A DNA stretch of 64,000 bases from Sapria himalayana (lineage: Eukaryota > Streptophyta > Magnoliopsida > Malpighiales > Rafflesiaceae), in the NCBI GenBank assembly GCA_029783825.1, contig JAREIK010002450.1, positions 1,369,039 to 1,433,038 on the forward strand, given 5' to 3'. Positions 37,500 to 48,822 of the stretch are shown here, in pieces. Under the pieces are notes generated by a model. It saw only the letters and a program-made list of their open reading frames with translations. It was not told the origin of the DNA and ran no database searches. Numbering within the stretch: the first letter of the stretch is position 1; every line of letters starts with the position of its first letter. The position numbers were made by a program, and so were the translations under genes.

Positions 37500-38330
37500 T
37501 AGAGAAGATCACTCTCCTTTTAGATGGTTACTAGATACAGAATCCCTTGAGTTCATCATCATATCCTACAAATATTCTTTTTCTTGCTCGTAGTTCACAA
37601 TTACCATTATTTACATAATGCTCGAAAACATAGCTGAACAATTTTAGACTGAAATAATCTACAAGTTTACTAGAATATACCTCAAATATAATTTTGAAAT
37701 CAATTCCAATGTGTAGTGATCTATTTATCAGATGACATACTATACTAACAGCTTCAGCCCAGAATTTTTTTCCTAAGCCTGATTGAGAGAGCATACACCT
37801 AGTTCTCTCCAAAAAAGTTTGGTTTATTTTTTCAGCAATACTATTTTGCTGAAAAGTGTCCCTAACTATTTTATGTCTAGTTATACCTTTTTCCTTGTAG
37901 AATTTTTCAAATTCAGATGAATAGAATTCTAGATCATTGTCTATTCATTACAGTTTAATCTTCTTAAGTGTTTAATTTTTTACTAAGCTAATCCACAACC
38001 TAAACTTTATAAAAGTTTCAGATTTATATTTCATCATGAATACCAAGGACATCCTAGAGTAGGCATCTACTAGACATAAATAGAATCAGGTGTCATCAAT
38101 AGATGAGACTCTAGAAGGGCTTCATTAGTCAACATGGATATTATTCAAAATACCTTTTGTGTAGTATATAGTTTTACCAAATCTAGTTCTATATTTTTTT
38201 CCGAAAATACAATGATCATAGAAATTTAATTTACTAATTTTATGACCAACAAGAAAGTTAAGATCAGAAATAATTTTCATACATTTTTCACCCATGCAAG
38301 TTGCATGTGCCATAATATTGTAAGATCAGT
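37500..38330 (-). pseudogene. Copia integrase remnant (inner element)
   Basis: Minus frames: MAHATCMGEKCMKIISDLNF, KISKLNFYDHCIFGKKYRTR and F (pre-integrase zinc region ending in H-x-C-x-x-C, the last C replaced by F-G-K context); then MERTRCMLSQSGLGKKFWAE, AVSIVCHLINRS (the ERMNRT+.E..R.M+...GL.K.FWAEAV.TA.YLINRSP block); and RIFVGYDDELKGFCI (the C.FIGY....KGYRL block). The central D-D region between them is interrupted by stops. Confidence 0.8.
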
Positions 38331-38479
38331 TTCAGCTTCGGATGCAAGCTCTTCGAATGTGACACTAGCAACACTTGTCACCATGGAACTTATCGTGTAT
38401 ATAGCATTCCACTCTTCTACCCCTTCAATATGATGTCATCTCATCAAAGAATATTCAGTATTCTCTCACCACCACTAAA

Positions 38480-38780
38480 GGTGCACTCCTAATAATCCAA
38501 AATATGAGAAAGATTAGATTCATAGTCATCTTCGACATGGCTTACATCTAATAGAAAGATGATCCGACCATCATATGTCCTCATCTTGACTATGTGGACT
38601 CTAACAACTTTACATGATTGGCTATTGCTCACAATAGTATGACCAACTTTTTTCATATAGTATCTACTAAATAATTCCAAATGTATATTGATATTGAAAG
38701 GAAGCTCCGCTATTTAGGATCTAGGAGTTAGAATTTGTAATAGTAGTAGAGCTGACCAGCATGAGGTAATTTTCATCCAT
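38480..38780 (-). pseudogene. Copia protease remnant (inner element)
   Basis: Minus reading gives ILNSGASF, where the family has WILDSGASxH, so the catalytic aspartate has become asparagine (GAT to AAT). ELFSRYYMKKVGHTIVSNSQ, SCKVVRVHIVKMRTYDG and LLDVSHV follow, matching the G....C.V.G.G.V.+...DG....L..V.+VP part. Confidence 0.75.
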
Positions 38781-38859
38781 GGCATCACGTGCTATAGCAG
38801 CAACAAGTGGGGGAATAGGCTGACTCAGCTGATCATGTCTCATCTTCTACCTATGTTAC

Positions 38860-39530
38860 TTAATTTTCTAGTGCCCTTTGGATTTCTAGTGCCCTTTAGG
38901 TTGTTTAACAGCTACCTTCTACCTCATATCTCTAAAGTGTAGAGTAGACCTAACATCCTTCAAAATAATTTCATCTTTCCTCACTATCAATAATTTTACA
39001 AAGTTTTCATATGAATTAGAAGCAATGTAGTAGAAGTGCAGCATCCTCATTTGTCACCTTGGCATCTACTTGCTTCAAACTATTCAAATCATTTAAGTGC
39101 TTCGATAATGGAGTCTCTTCTTGCATTCTCAATGTGAAGAGTCTCCTTTATAATAGAAGCTTATTCATGAGTGACTTTATCATATACAGTGACTCTAGCT
39201 TGAGCCACAAGTCTGTAATAGTTTCCTCATCTACTACCTAAACTATCACCTCATATCAGTTAGGCTTAAGAGAATCATAGAGTTGGCCTTCTCTTCATGC
39301 CTTCATGCCCTTAGCCTTTATTATCCCAATAGTAGCACCACCACCACCACCACCACAACAACCATCGATTAGAGGGCACAATATATCAAAGTTCTTCAAA
39401 TGTGCCCACATTTTAATTTGCTAAATACTAAAACTATTCTTGCCATTGAATTTCTCAATATTGGTGTTCAATATTCTAGACATTTCAATAAAATTCATAG
39501 ATTGCAAAATCAAAATAACAGTACTAGCAA
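38860..39530 (-). pseudogene. Copia gag (UBN2-type) remnant (inner element)
   Basis: Minus translation with stops starts near FNGKNNFSIWQIKMWAHLKN, then a glycine run from a (CCA)n tract (39,335-39,352), DLWLKLESLYMIKSLMNKLL, LFTLRMQEETPLSKHLNDLN and a KGH-type zinc knuckle duplicated near 38,870-38,895. These are the F.G.NF..W...M, A.E.W..L...Y and LY...M.EG.S+..H+..F blocks of copia gag. Confidence 0.75.
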
Positions 39531-39580
39531 AAGAACTAGAAAATTATCAATATAATAGAAACTATAACATAACCAAATCT

Positions 39581-39590
39581 TTTGATACCA
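39581..39590 (-). other. Primer binding site of the inner copia element
   Basis: On the minus strand the 5' LTR ends ...TCTAACA and is followed by TGGTATCAAA, complementary to the 3' end of initiator tRNA-Met as in most copia elements. Confidence 0.75.
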
Positions 39591-39592
39591 AT

Positions 39593-40095
39593 TGTTAGAC
39601 TTTTCTATCCACATATATATAATGACAATGCTGAACATAACATCAATAGATTATGCAAAACATAACACATCACCAAGAACAAGAAGAACATAATGCAACC
39701 AAACATATATTATAACATGGTTCACTAACCATTCAAAATAACTAGCTACGTCCACCAAAAAAGCATGTAGTGCATGCAGATTTATTAACCTAGAATATTT
39801 CATTACATAATCAAGTGAGAAAGAAGAATAATATAGCGTATATTTGTGATTATTGATATATATATATATATATATAGAATAATTAGGGTTCTACCTAAAA
39901 TATAAATAAGTCGGATCTTTAAAGTGGACTGAGTCATGTTTCAAAAATATTTTGACCCACTGATTAGGCAGTGAGACTCTCATTATTCTTCTAATGCTAC
40001 ATATCTAATCTCTCATCATATTATTACCTACACCTATAAATAAAATAGAGAAACATAACATAAGGGTTAATGAAACAAATAGCAAAACAAATTAT
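39593..40095 (-). repeat. 5' LTR of the inner copia element
   Basis: About 500 bp, the partner of 35,112-35,530. Contains a (TA)n run at about 39,857-39,876. The right end is placed where sequence of the surrounding LTR resumes (AATATCTAGGTGAAAG). Confidence 0.75.
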
Positions 40096-40231
40096 ATAGA
40101 ATAAATATCTAGGTGAAAGTCCTATTTACTATTTGTATGCCTCATATACTTATAGATTTTTTTTTGATGAGATACTCTCTCTAATGAGTTTTTGAGATAT
40201 TATCTAACCAATAAAATTTACTAGTATAACA
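40096..40231 (+). repeat. Left LTR of the middle element, part 2
   Basis: Resumes the LTR interrupted at 35,111. CTCATATACTT...GAT..TTTTTTGATGAGATACTCTC and ATAACA at the end align with the last 130 bp of the LTRs at 30,750-30,880 and 46,110-46,239. Confidence 0.7.
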
Positions 40232-41914
40232 AAATGAAAATAAGTTTTTCATACAATTTCTAGGGATTATTTAGTTTGGTTAGTCAATATGAGCTGACAT
40301 AATTATATTTATAAAAGGATAATTCATTTTTAGTAGTTTAAATAGCATTGAGTTTGATAAATCTTTTCAAAGCTAAATTCTATTTTTATTAACTTGTTAG
40401 AAAAGTGAATAATTATATTTTGGTATTTTTCTTGTATCTTTTTACTTGATTTTAGCAACAAATCTAGAGATCAAAATATATAGCCAATTTTCCAATAAAA
40501 CCTAAAAACATTTTGTGAGGAGATAAGGGAGAAGAATGAAGCAATCAAAATTCATTTTGGGAAATATGAGACAAAAGTAAGCAAGAATATCAATATTAGT
40601 ATGATGAGACTTATTATGCTCCAAGTAGTGATTTTTATTATGTACCTAATTATAACTAATATCAAAACTTTATTAGCTAGAAGAGAGTTATGGAGCTAGA
40701 GTGGATATATGAAAGCCTTGAAAAGAGTATACTCTATATTCTCACTCATTGTCTAAAGTTTCATTTGAAACTAAGCTTGATGAAATACTAATTTAATTGA
40801 GAAGATCTAACACTACTATGAAAGAGTGGGTGAGACGATGGAGGAGAGATATAAAGCCATTGATTTGGCTAAGTTTGAAAAAAATATTACATCAGGAATC
40901 TCTATGGCTAATATTGAGATCATTGCAGTTAAAAATTATGAAGATAAAATTGAAGATATAACTACAATCATTCAAGAAAAAGAAAATGAAGCCAATATTG
41001 AAATCTCAATGACTAAAATAGAGTTAATTATGGATGAGAATCTATAAGAGATAATTGAAGATATAGCCTCAATTATTCAGGAAGAAGATGATGAAGTGAA
41101 TGATGAAGTTTTGGTTTTTGATATGGAGAAAGTTGTGGAGGTAAAGTATGATTATAAAATTAAAAAAGTCAAAATATTTTGCAATGTAAAGGATAAGGAG
41201 AAAAAAAAGTTAGCTCCACACCAATTATCCTCATAATTGAGGTTATCAAGATAATCATTTATCCAATCTATAATCAATATGGAAAGTACAATAATGAAAG
41301 GGGTAAACTAGTATACTGAGAAGTTAGCTTTGACAATAGATATCTCTGATAAAATAAAGGAGATTCTAATTGTCTAGCTAAAAATATTAAACATATCAAT
41401 GCTTGAGAGGTAACCCAAAAATTTTTGTTTGCTATTTTTTTGGTGATGTATCTTTGTTATTAGAATAATATTACATATAAATAGTCACACTTAAACTACC
41501 CACACAAAAGAATAGCTAATTCAAACTAGTCATGATTCTGGATATTTTTAGCACAAAACTACGACCATTTTTTAGTGTTGTAACATTTTATTGATATTAA
41601 AAAAGCCCATCATAAGTTTAATAACAAATTCATGTCAATTTTTAGCACTATGACTTTGTTATTATAAAAATAAAAGTATCTTTGAAGCAATATGAAAATG
41701 CTATGACCAAGATCCATTACGGTGACTTTGAAGGAATTACTTGACATGATGTCATAACTTTTCATTTACAAAAGGAAAAACAAGCCCATAGAGTCTTGAT
41801 CTTCATTAACTAGGTCATGACTATAAATGCAAAACTCAAATTTCTTCTATAAAAATTATTAATCACCTATTGATTCTATGAAAACTGAACTATAAATTCT
41901 CTAATCTCATTCAT
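40232..41914 (+). pseudogene. Decayed 5' internal region of the middle element
   Basis: Several short charged frames (40,826-41,047: METMEERYKAIDLAKFEK-like, DKIEDITTIIQEKENEANIE) with duplicated DEN/QE(K/E)-ENEAN-like units, reminiscent of the acidic part of a gag but with no diagnostic motif. Stop codons are frequent. ATGACTTT/CATAACTTTTC words near 41,640-41,830 resemble LTR-type repeats. Confidence 0.35.
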
Positions 41915-42780
41915 TTGATGATGGAAGGCAGAAGATCTTCAAATAAAAATGTCACAAAAATGAGCTATAAAGAGAAATCTAACATTATAGAAATACCTCC
42001 CAAAGGCATAGTAGCAATGATGACTTTTGTTACAAGAATTGTGCAGCGATGGATGAATTCTGTATTATCCAAAAAAGGTTTAATTAGAGATAAAAAATTC
42101 AACAAATTCACTACTCCTTTTAAAAATATCATCAAAAAAAATGGATATTATTTAGTACTCATATAGATTGAGATAATGCTTTGAATGTGAAGGAAATTTA
42201 GAAGATATGCAAAGAAAAAATATACTTTGTGAAAGATATTTTGGTGTGCTTTGATAGGAGGATAATTAATATGGATTTTAAATCTCTCCATATACAACCC
42301 ATTATCTAGCTATAGTTAGTTTGTTGATTGGTGGAAATGGCACTTGAAGGGCTTCTTTAAAAAGTACATATAGATATTTAATGAGTGAAGAACTCAAATA
42401 GGTGTCAAGTTTGGTTATATTTTATATGCTTATTTATATTATCAACTCTCCATGTCTTGATGATCATTTTGAAAAGAGCAATTTTTCTATATGTCATCTT
42501 CATTGAGTATTATTTTGAGATGGGAAAGATTCTAGATAAATTGGTTCTTGGTTCCTCAATGGTGAATTTTTTGGCCAACTAATTAGCCATTCTTTTATCA
42601 CTTTGTTATGTCTAGTTAAGTGAGTCCCTATGGATGAAATGATTAATGCAATGTGTCCGATGGTGTCTCCCCTAATATTGTTGGCCTTAAAAAGAGAAAT
42701 AGAAAGAAACATAAAAGAAAAAAAAGTCAATGCTTGAAAGAGGACTAGAATAAATTTGGAAAGATGGTTCATCCTTTAGT
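41915..42780 (+). pseudogene. Putative plant transposon protein domain, second example
   Basis: Frames show KFNKFTTPFKNIIKKNGYYL, then DILVCFDRRIINMDFKSLHI-like and, at 42,385-42,582, CQVWLYFICLFILSTLHVLM followed by RAIFLYVIFIEYYFEMGKIL. The W..F+...++P..H.S......RA++LY.I+.G...++GKI+ layout is the same as in the Athila 3' ORF at 23,130-23,990. Function unknown; frameshifted. Confidence 0.6.
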
Positions 42781-42809
42781 AGAACTGACATACAAGAGAT
42801 GGAAAGGGA

Positions 42810-42812
<3 letters not shown>

Positions 42813-42848
<36 letters not shown>
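42813..42848 (+). repeat. Uninterrupted (G)36 homopolymer
   Basis: 36 consecutive G from 42,813 to 42,848, then TGGGGTGG. It creates the false proline-run frames on the minus strand. Such a run can form G-quadruplex structure. Confidence 0.85.
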
Positions 42849-42849
<1 letters not shown>

Positions 42850-42859
42850 GGGGTGGAGA

Positions 42860-43698
42860 AAGATAAGAAGATGATATAAAATATATTAAGCATTCCTTAG
42901 CTTTACATAATGGTATATATGTGGGAACAAAATAAGAAAGAATTGTAGAATGAGATCCACTCCCTATGCACATCAATAAAAAAATGTAGAAAAACATGAT
43001 GTGATATGGGAAAAGAATCTTTATCACAAAGAGATGTCTTTTATTGCAACACAAGAAAAGTTTGAAGATAAGATATATAAACTCTTGGAGGAAGGAATGA
43101 GATGCATAGATATTGGATTGATGTGTAGTATTGAATTATTTTGGATACTATACAAGTCTATTACAGTGGATTGGAAGAGAGCAATAGAGAAAAGAGACAA
43201 TACAAATAGAGATAAAACAAAATATCATGAGTGCCAATAGATATAAGAAATAAAAAATTGCATTTCAAATTAATAAGACTTGTATTTTGTGATGGAATCT
43301 TTTGAAGGTGTAATAAATTCAATTGGGTGAAATCAAGAGGTAATTTGTGATATTTTGGAAATATATTAGACTAATTAGGTGCATGGAAAGAAGATTCAGA
43401 GAGGTCATCCACTTCTATGCTATTGTTTGAGCACTCAAAATTATATTTCACCTTTAATAAGTATGATCCTAAAGAGAAATTACATCAGTCTTTCTCACCG
43501 CCACATTGATTTATATTTTTATTATTAAATTTCATATTGTGATGATGTATCAAATATATTAAAATGATTTAAGATATTGGAATGTTTTTTTACAAAAGAG
43601 AATGATATTACTTGGGGATGAGTAATCATTTTAATGAGGGAGTTCGCTCAGTGTTCAAAGAACTGAATACTGATCTTATGTATTTTTGTGATTTATGA
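42860..43698 (+). other. 3' internal region of the middle element, non-coding
   Basis: A 79-codon frame (43,001-43,240) has no recognised domain. CTTGGGGATGAGTAATC and GAGGGAG (43,612-43,647) are purine-rich stretches 50-90 bp before the right LTR and may be the polypurine tract region. Confidence 0.4.
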
Positions 43699-46239
43699 TG
43701 ATGCATAGGCATGGAAATAAGAAATTTATGGATCAATTTCATAATTTTAGAGTTTTGATATATTTTTTTGAATAGTAAGGAAATCAACAAGTTTTTAGAG
43801 GTATTTGGCTGAAGGATAGAGTATGGAGTATCACAGTTTCATAATTCATTCTTGGCCAAAACTTTACCTAATTGATAATGATAATTTTCGTACATCAAGA
43901 TCTTACCAACTCATTAGAAAAGTATTTCTACCATATAACATATTTTGTGACCGTGATATTATCATTGAGTTGCCTCCATATTTATCTCATAAAATTTAGA
44001 ATACTATGACATTAATTTATATCATAGTAACCAATTTCTTTACTGGTACAAAAAGTTATAGCCACATCTTAGTACCATATTTATCTTTAATATAACTTGG
44101 TAGTCTCAACTTAGAGCTACAACCTTCTTACTAATACATAACTTTTGAGCTATAGAAAGTTCAAAGCAAAAACTACTAGGCCAAAACTGCTATACTTACT
44201 CAGTATCATGACTTTTGAGCTATAAAAAGTTACAAAGTAAAACTACTAGGCCTAAGCTGCTATACTTACTTGACACAATGATTTTTGAGACACAAAATAT
44301 TATAAAGGGAATTATTTAAGCATGACTATTCTCCAATGCTTAAACTCTTGTCCTCAAGAGAAGACAAACCCATACCTTTATATTGGGCTAATTATTAGTA
44401 TCATGAAATGTTTGCAGCACTGCAATGATATGATATATGAGAGAATTGAATACATATACATTGGCCACTCATAGCCCTATAGATATTTGAGACATTCTCA
44501 ATACTATGGCTATTTCCCAAAAACATAGTCATTTAGTAATTAAGAGATACTAATGCCAATGCCACGACCATTTCCTAGTATTGTAGCCATCTTATGATAT
44601 AAGAGGTCATTCACAATATCTTGGCCATTCACAATATCTGGCCATTCACAATATTATGGCTATTCCCAATTCCATAACCCTATATGAAGAATAAGAAAAA
44701 TTAATGCATAAAGTTGTAGCTATTTTATAGAGCCATGACTTTATATTATAGAGACATTAGGTACAAGTCATGATTATTACTAATACCATAACTTTGTGTT
44801 ACAAAAAAGATTAGGATATATTCTAGAGCTATGACATCAATCTTAAGAGATTAAGACCAAATTCATGGATTTCTTTTGAAAGACATAACTTTCTACTTAA
44901 AGTAAGTATAGAATCATCTAAGTATAAAAAAAGAAAATAAAGAAATTATAAAAATTCCTCCATTCTTTCTCTTTCTCCATGCAACAAGCAAGGTACAGTG
45001 CAACTACCAAACCCTAAGGACAAATTGTTCACTTCTTAGGAGCTCCATAAGCAATCAAAGGATTCAATATATAAAGTTGGGGGCATGACTTTCAAACCTT
45101 CATATATAAGGTAGATTCAATAATTTCTATCAAAATAACATATGGTCTAGGGTTTGTATAACTTGGTTTATGTGATGTAACTGTGATTTTATATTAATGG
45201 ATCTATTTTTGATTTATATTGTATTATAGATATTGATGGATGAGTAATTAAATAGAACTTAAACTAGGATTTTTACTATTCCTATGTTTGTGAGAAATTA
45301 TTGTAGTGGATAGTGATAGATAAATCACGAGGCTCACTTGTACATATGGTAGGAAAGAAGTGATAGCCCTTCTAATTGTGATGCATGAGATAAAAATATA
45401 CATTAAAGCCTAAAATTCAGATATATTAATTATTATAAGTATGGTTCTTACGAAGCCAAAAGTGCGAATACTTTTACATGTTAATCTAATTTATATCTTA
45501 AAAGAATTGATTCTCGATTATGATGTATATTATATAGAATATTATTCTAAGGGTTTAACATTTAGTGTATGAGTCACATCATCATCGTGAAGGATAATGA
45601 TAGAAAATCCTTAGGACATACTTAATTATGAGACTCATAACTATCGCTTCGTGAGTATGATATTTATAAAGTTAAAAGTATATATTCTTATAAACTATGT
45701 CAATTCTTAGTTTTTACGACACTTGAGGATAAAGAATAAGAGTGTACATATGAAGCAACCATCAAGAACATTTATAGAGTTACCTAAAAGGCAACTTTCA
45801 AGAAATAATGATTTGTTGTCTTGGTGGTGACATATCAAGGAGACAACTATGATGTGACCATTATTGGGATCGACTAAACAGTGATAGCAATCTTGTATCC
45901 TATTAGGGTGAGGGGTCATTATATAATAACCCAACCTTTATTTTGTGTCTTAATATACTTTAATTTAAACTAATTTGAACATAATCACATAAATTAAATG
46001 AACAAACTCATGAATATATGATTGATATGACAATCCAAAATATCTATTTTTTACTAGAATTGAGTTGTTTCATTGTTGAATAATTGAAATACCAATACAA
46101 TTTCTTTAGAATTGATATCTAAACAAAAGTATTATTTATTACTTGTACAACTCATATACTTGCAAATCTATATTAATGAGATACTCTCACAAATAAGCAT
46201 TCGAGACACCACATACCAACAAAATTAGGTGGCATAACA
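43699..46239 (+). repeat. Right LTR of the middle element
   Basis: 2.54 kb, starts TGATGCATAGGCATGG and ends GGTGGCATAACA. It aligns with the solo LTR at 28,295-30,880 and with the split left LTR. Host copia integrase resumes within about 15 bp. It contains an irregular array of CATGAC/CACGACTAT words (about 44,080-44,760). Confidence 0.75.
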
Positions 46240-46850
46240 AAGTCGAAATACTTACCTCATATGGAACAATTCATCAAACTTTGTGTGTAGATACTCTTTA
46301 TCAAAATGGTATTGCTGAAAGAAAAAATAGGCTTATTGTTGAAATTACTTGATCTCTTTTATTGTCTGCTTCTATTCCTAGTGAGTTTTGGGGTGAAGCT
46401 ATTCTTATCACTCTAACTTTAATCAATACAAGTCCTTCCTCTTATGTTTCATGTCTTTTTTTAAAAAAATTTATATTCGAATATACTAGATTATTTTTTT
46501 AAAGTTTTTGGTTGTACTTGTTTTATTCTTGTTCCTCATGTAGAACATAGCAAGTTATCTCATCAATCTACTATTTGTGTCTTTTTTGGTTTTGATGAAG
46601 TCAAAAAAGATATTAGTATTTTGATTGAGTTACTAAAAAACTTTGTGCCTCAACATATTTTTTTTTATTCCATCTACTACTCATGACTTGACTATATATA
46701 ATATTATTCATATTGATCATATTTGTGGGATTTCTGATAGCTTATCTTCTTGGGTTTGTAGTACTTCAAATATCCATTCTCATGTTATTTTTTTTTCCTT
46801 TGCATTTTTAATTTTAGTGTTTATTCTAAAAATACTATAGGTACATACAC
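46240..46850 (+). pseudogene. Copia integrase C-part (outer element), resumed
   Basis: GTIHQTLCVDTLYQNGIAER, KNRLIVEIT.SLLLSASIPS and EFWGEAILITLTLINTSPSS match the integrase block G..HQ.SC..TP.QNG.AERK.RHI.E.AR.LL..A..P..FWGEA+.TA..LIN. The catalytic E (in QNGIAER context) is present. Later blocks are frameshifted. It joins 32,880-33,262 across the insertion. Confidence 0.85.
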
Positions 46851-47039
46851 TTGGGTCTTTATATCACATTAAGCTTCTCTTTACTTGTGGTCCCTCAAGT
46901 TTCATCTAAGAGTGTAGATAAACCTCTATATCGATCAATGCATGTTTTTAAATCCATTAAGTTACCAAACTTTGCTTATTATTGTTATTCATCATCATTT
47001 ACTTCTTGTTTATTTTCTGGTTCTATGTATCTTTGAGCC

Positions 47040-47640
47040 CCCTTTTAAAAAAAGATTATTATTAATCATAGTAAGAGTGTTGATAGTCGTCATCAGGTGT
47101 AAAAGATGAAGACTAATTTTAATTGATCTATTGAGCACTTCAAAGCTAGGCTAGTTGGAAAATAATATTTACAACAATATGATATAGATTATGAAGAGAC
47201 TTTTTCTCCTGTTGTAAAAATGACTATTGTTTATACTTTAATTATTTTTGCTTCGATTCTATATTGATGTATTTCTCAACTATATATAAAAATACTCTTA
47301 AATGGAAATCTCACATAATAAGATTATATGGAATATCCTCCTGGTTGTTTCTCAAGCTTATGACTATATTAATAAGCTAAAAAAAAGCATTATATGGTCT
47401 CAAACAAGGGTCTCATGCTTTAAGAAATTTGGTATTGTGATCTCATGTCTTACATTTTTTTCTAGTAGTTATGATTATGTTCTCTTTGTTAAGTGTATTG
47501 ATGCAAGTCATATCATTCTTTCTTTATATGTTGATGGCATGATTATTACTAGTAATGATATTGATGGTATTTCAATTTTTAAGTTATAATTTGCTAAACA
47601 ATTTGAAATGAAAGGTTTGGGTTCTCTATGATATTTCTCA
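47040..47640 (+). pseudogene. Copia reverse transcriptase remnant (outer element)
   Basis: Frames give FKARLVGK..LQQYDIDYEE, TFSPVVKMTIVYTLIIFA, DYMEYPPGC, then YDYVLFVKCI and ILSLYVDGMIITSNDIDGI. The catalytic YVDDM has become YVDGM. The arrangement is that of the copia RT. Confidence 0.8.
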
Positions 47641-47689
47641 AGTGTAGAGGTAGCCTATTCTTCTGGAGGTTATATTCTTTCTCAATCAA

Positions 47690-48487
47690 GATTCATTGTA
47701 TATATTCTTGAGTGATTAGACTTACAGATAATAAAACTATTGATACTGCTATTGAAGTTAATACAAAGTACTCTTCTGATGGTGTACCTTTGTCAAATTT
47801 TATATTATGTCATACTATTATTGGAAGCTTGGTATATCTTACTATTGCTCATCATTATATTTCTTATGCTATTCATATTGTTATTCAATTTGTTTCTTTC
47901 CATACTACTATTCATTAGGAAGTTGTTCTTCATAGTTAAAAGTATTTTTGAGGTACAATATTTCAGAGTCTTGTATTTTCATCCACCTTCTATGGATCTA
48001 CATGCATAATCTAATCCTGATCATGGTAGTGATCCATATAATCACAGATCTATTTCTATGTTTGTTTCTTCTTGGGTAATTCTCTTATCTCTTTGAAGAA
48101 TAAGAAACAATCTCTTGTTTCTCTATTTTTAACTAAAATAGTGTATTGTGATATGGCATTTACTATTAAAGAGATTGTGTCATTGTGTTGAATACATGCA
48201 AAAATGAGAGTATTTCTTTATTATCCAACTGCTATGTATTGTGACAACAAAAGTGGTATTCATATTGCTCACAACTCAATCTTCCATGAACAAACTAAAC
48301 ACAATGAAATTAATTATCACCTTACATGTCATCATCTCAAGCATGACACAAACACTTTTCTCTTTATTTCTTCTTCCTTATAGCATGAAGGTTTTTTTTA
48401 TCAAGTTGTATTCTATTTTTTGTTTTTATTTTCTAGCTGACAAAATCTTGATGCATATATAAGTTGCATAATGAATTTGAGAGAGGA
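47690..48487 (+). pseudogene. Copia RNase H remnant (outer element)
   Basis: IRLTDNKTIDTAIEVNTKYS, YHTIIGSLVYLTIAHHYIS-like and HIVIQFVSFHTTIH are the P...LVG+L+YLT..RPDI.YAV..+SQFM..P block. AMYCDNKSGIHIAHNSIFHE, QTKHNEINYHL and a final S.QNLDAYI block (LADI.TK position) follow. Stops separate them. The right LTR begins directly after GAGAGGA. Confidence 0.8.
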
Positions 48488-48822
48488 TGTTAAATAACAA
48501 AAAAAAAGTTATTTATTACGTATGGACTTGGTCTTTGAAGACCTGGTCTTTAGGGCAGATAGTCTCCTAGAGACCTAATCTAAATTTGAATTATTTCATG
48601 TTTCTAAAGACTAGATCTTTAGAAACTTATAAAGTATAGTAGATATGGTGATGTGTAAGCTATATAAACTAATACTTGAATCATAAATGATATAGAAAAA
48701 AAAATTGATTCACTTTTAATTGATAGCATTCTACTTTTCTCCATCTTCTTGCAATCTTTTAGCATTCACCTTAACTATATTTCAATCTTTTGTAATCTAT
48801 TTTTGACAAGAAAAAAGTTTCA
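48488..48822 (+). repeat. Copia 3' LTR (outer element)
   Basis: 335 bp, TGTTAAATAACA... to AAAGTTTCA, partner of 31,081-31,400. Confidence 0.8.

Larger units (their letters stand above)
35112..40095 (-). mobile_element. Ty1-copia (Tork/Tnt1-like) element, inner layer of the nest
   Basis: Minus orientation. LTRs lie at about 35,112-35,530 and 39,593-40,095 on the plus strand (shared landmarks CATAACACATCAC.A.GAACAAGAAGAA-like, ACTAGCTA.GTCCACCAAAAAAGCA-like, TTAGGGTTCTAC, AATATTTT..CCCA.TGATTAGGCAGT-like, GACTCTCATTATT). A tRNA-Met-type primer site lies beside the 5' LTR. Gag, protease, integrase, RT and RNase H follow in copia order toward lower coordinates, all with stops. Length is about 5.0 kb. 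It lies in the left LTR of the middle element, so it is the youngest of the three layers. Confidence 0.85.
33263..46239 (+). mobile_element. Long-LTR Ty3-type element, middle layer of the nest
   Basis: Its left LTR (33,263 to about 35,111 plus 40,096-40,231) is truncated at its start and split by another copia element. Its right LTR is complete (43,699-46,239). The internal region of 3.5 kb has a gag-like charged region and the putative plant transposon protein domain, but no protease, RT or integrase. It therefore looks non-autonomous (LARD-like) or deleted. It sits in the integrase of the 31,081-48,822 copia element. The missing first 600 bp of its left LTR and the missing host integrase codons suggest a deletion at the left junction. 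Confidence 0.75.
31081..48822 (+). mobile_element. Ty1-copia element, outer layer of a three-level nest
   Basis: Short direct LTRs (31,081-31,400 and 48,488-48,822) start TGTTAAATA and share TTATTT..TATGGA.TGGTCTTTGAAGAC-like and CACTTTTAATT landmarks. A primer-site-like TAGTATTAGAG (31,403-31,413, related to TGGTATCAGAG) follows the left LTR, and GAGAGGA (48,481-48,487) precedes the right one. The copia order gag-protease-integrase-RT-RNase H is preserved, but the integrase is cut by a 13-kb insertion (33,263-46,239). Without the insertion the element would be about 4.8 kb. All reading frames are broken. Confidence 0.85.

Noticed and set aside
42687..43054. Proline-run frames on the minus strand
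   Set aside because: Produced by the (G)36 tract; no conserved protein sequence on either side in that frame.
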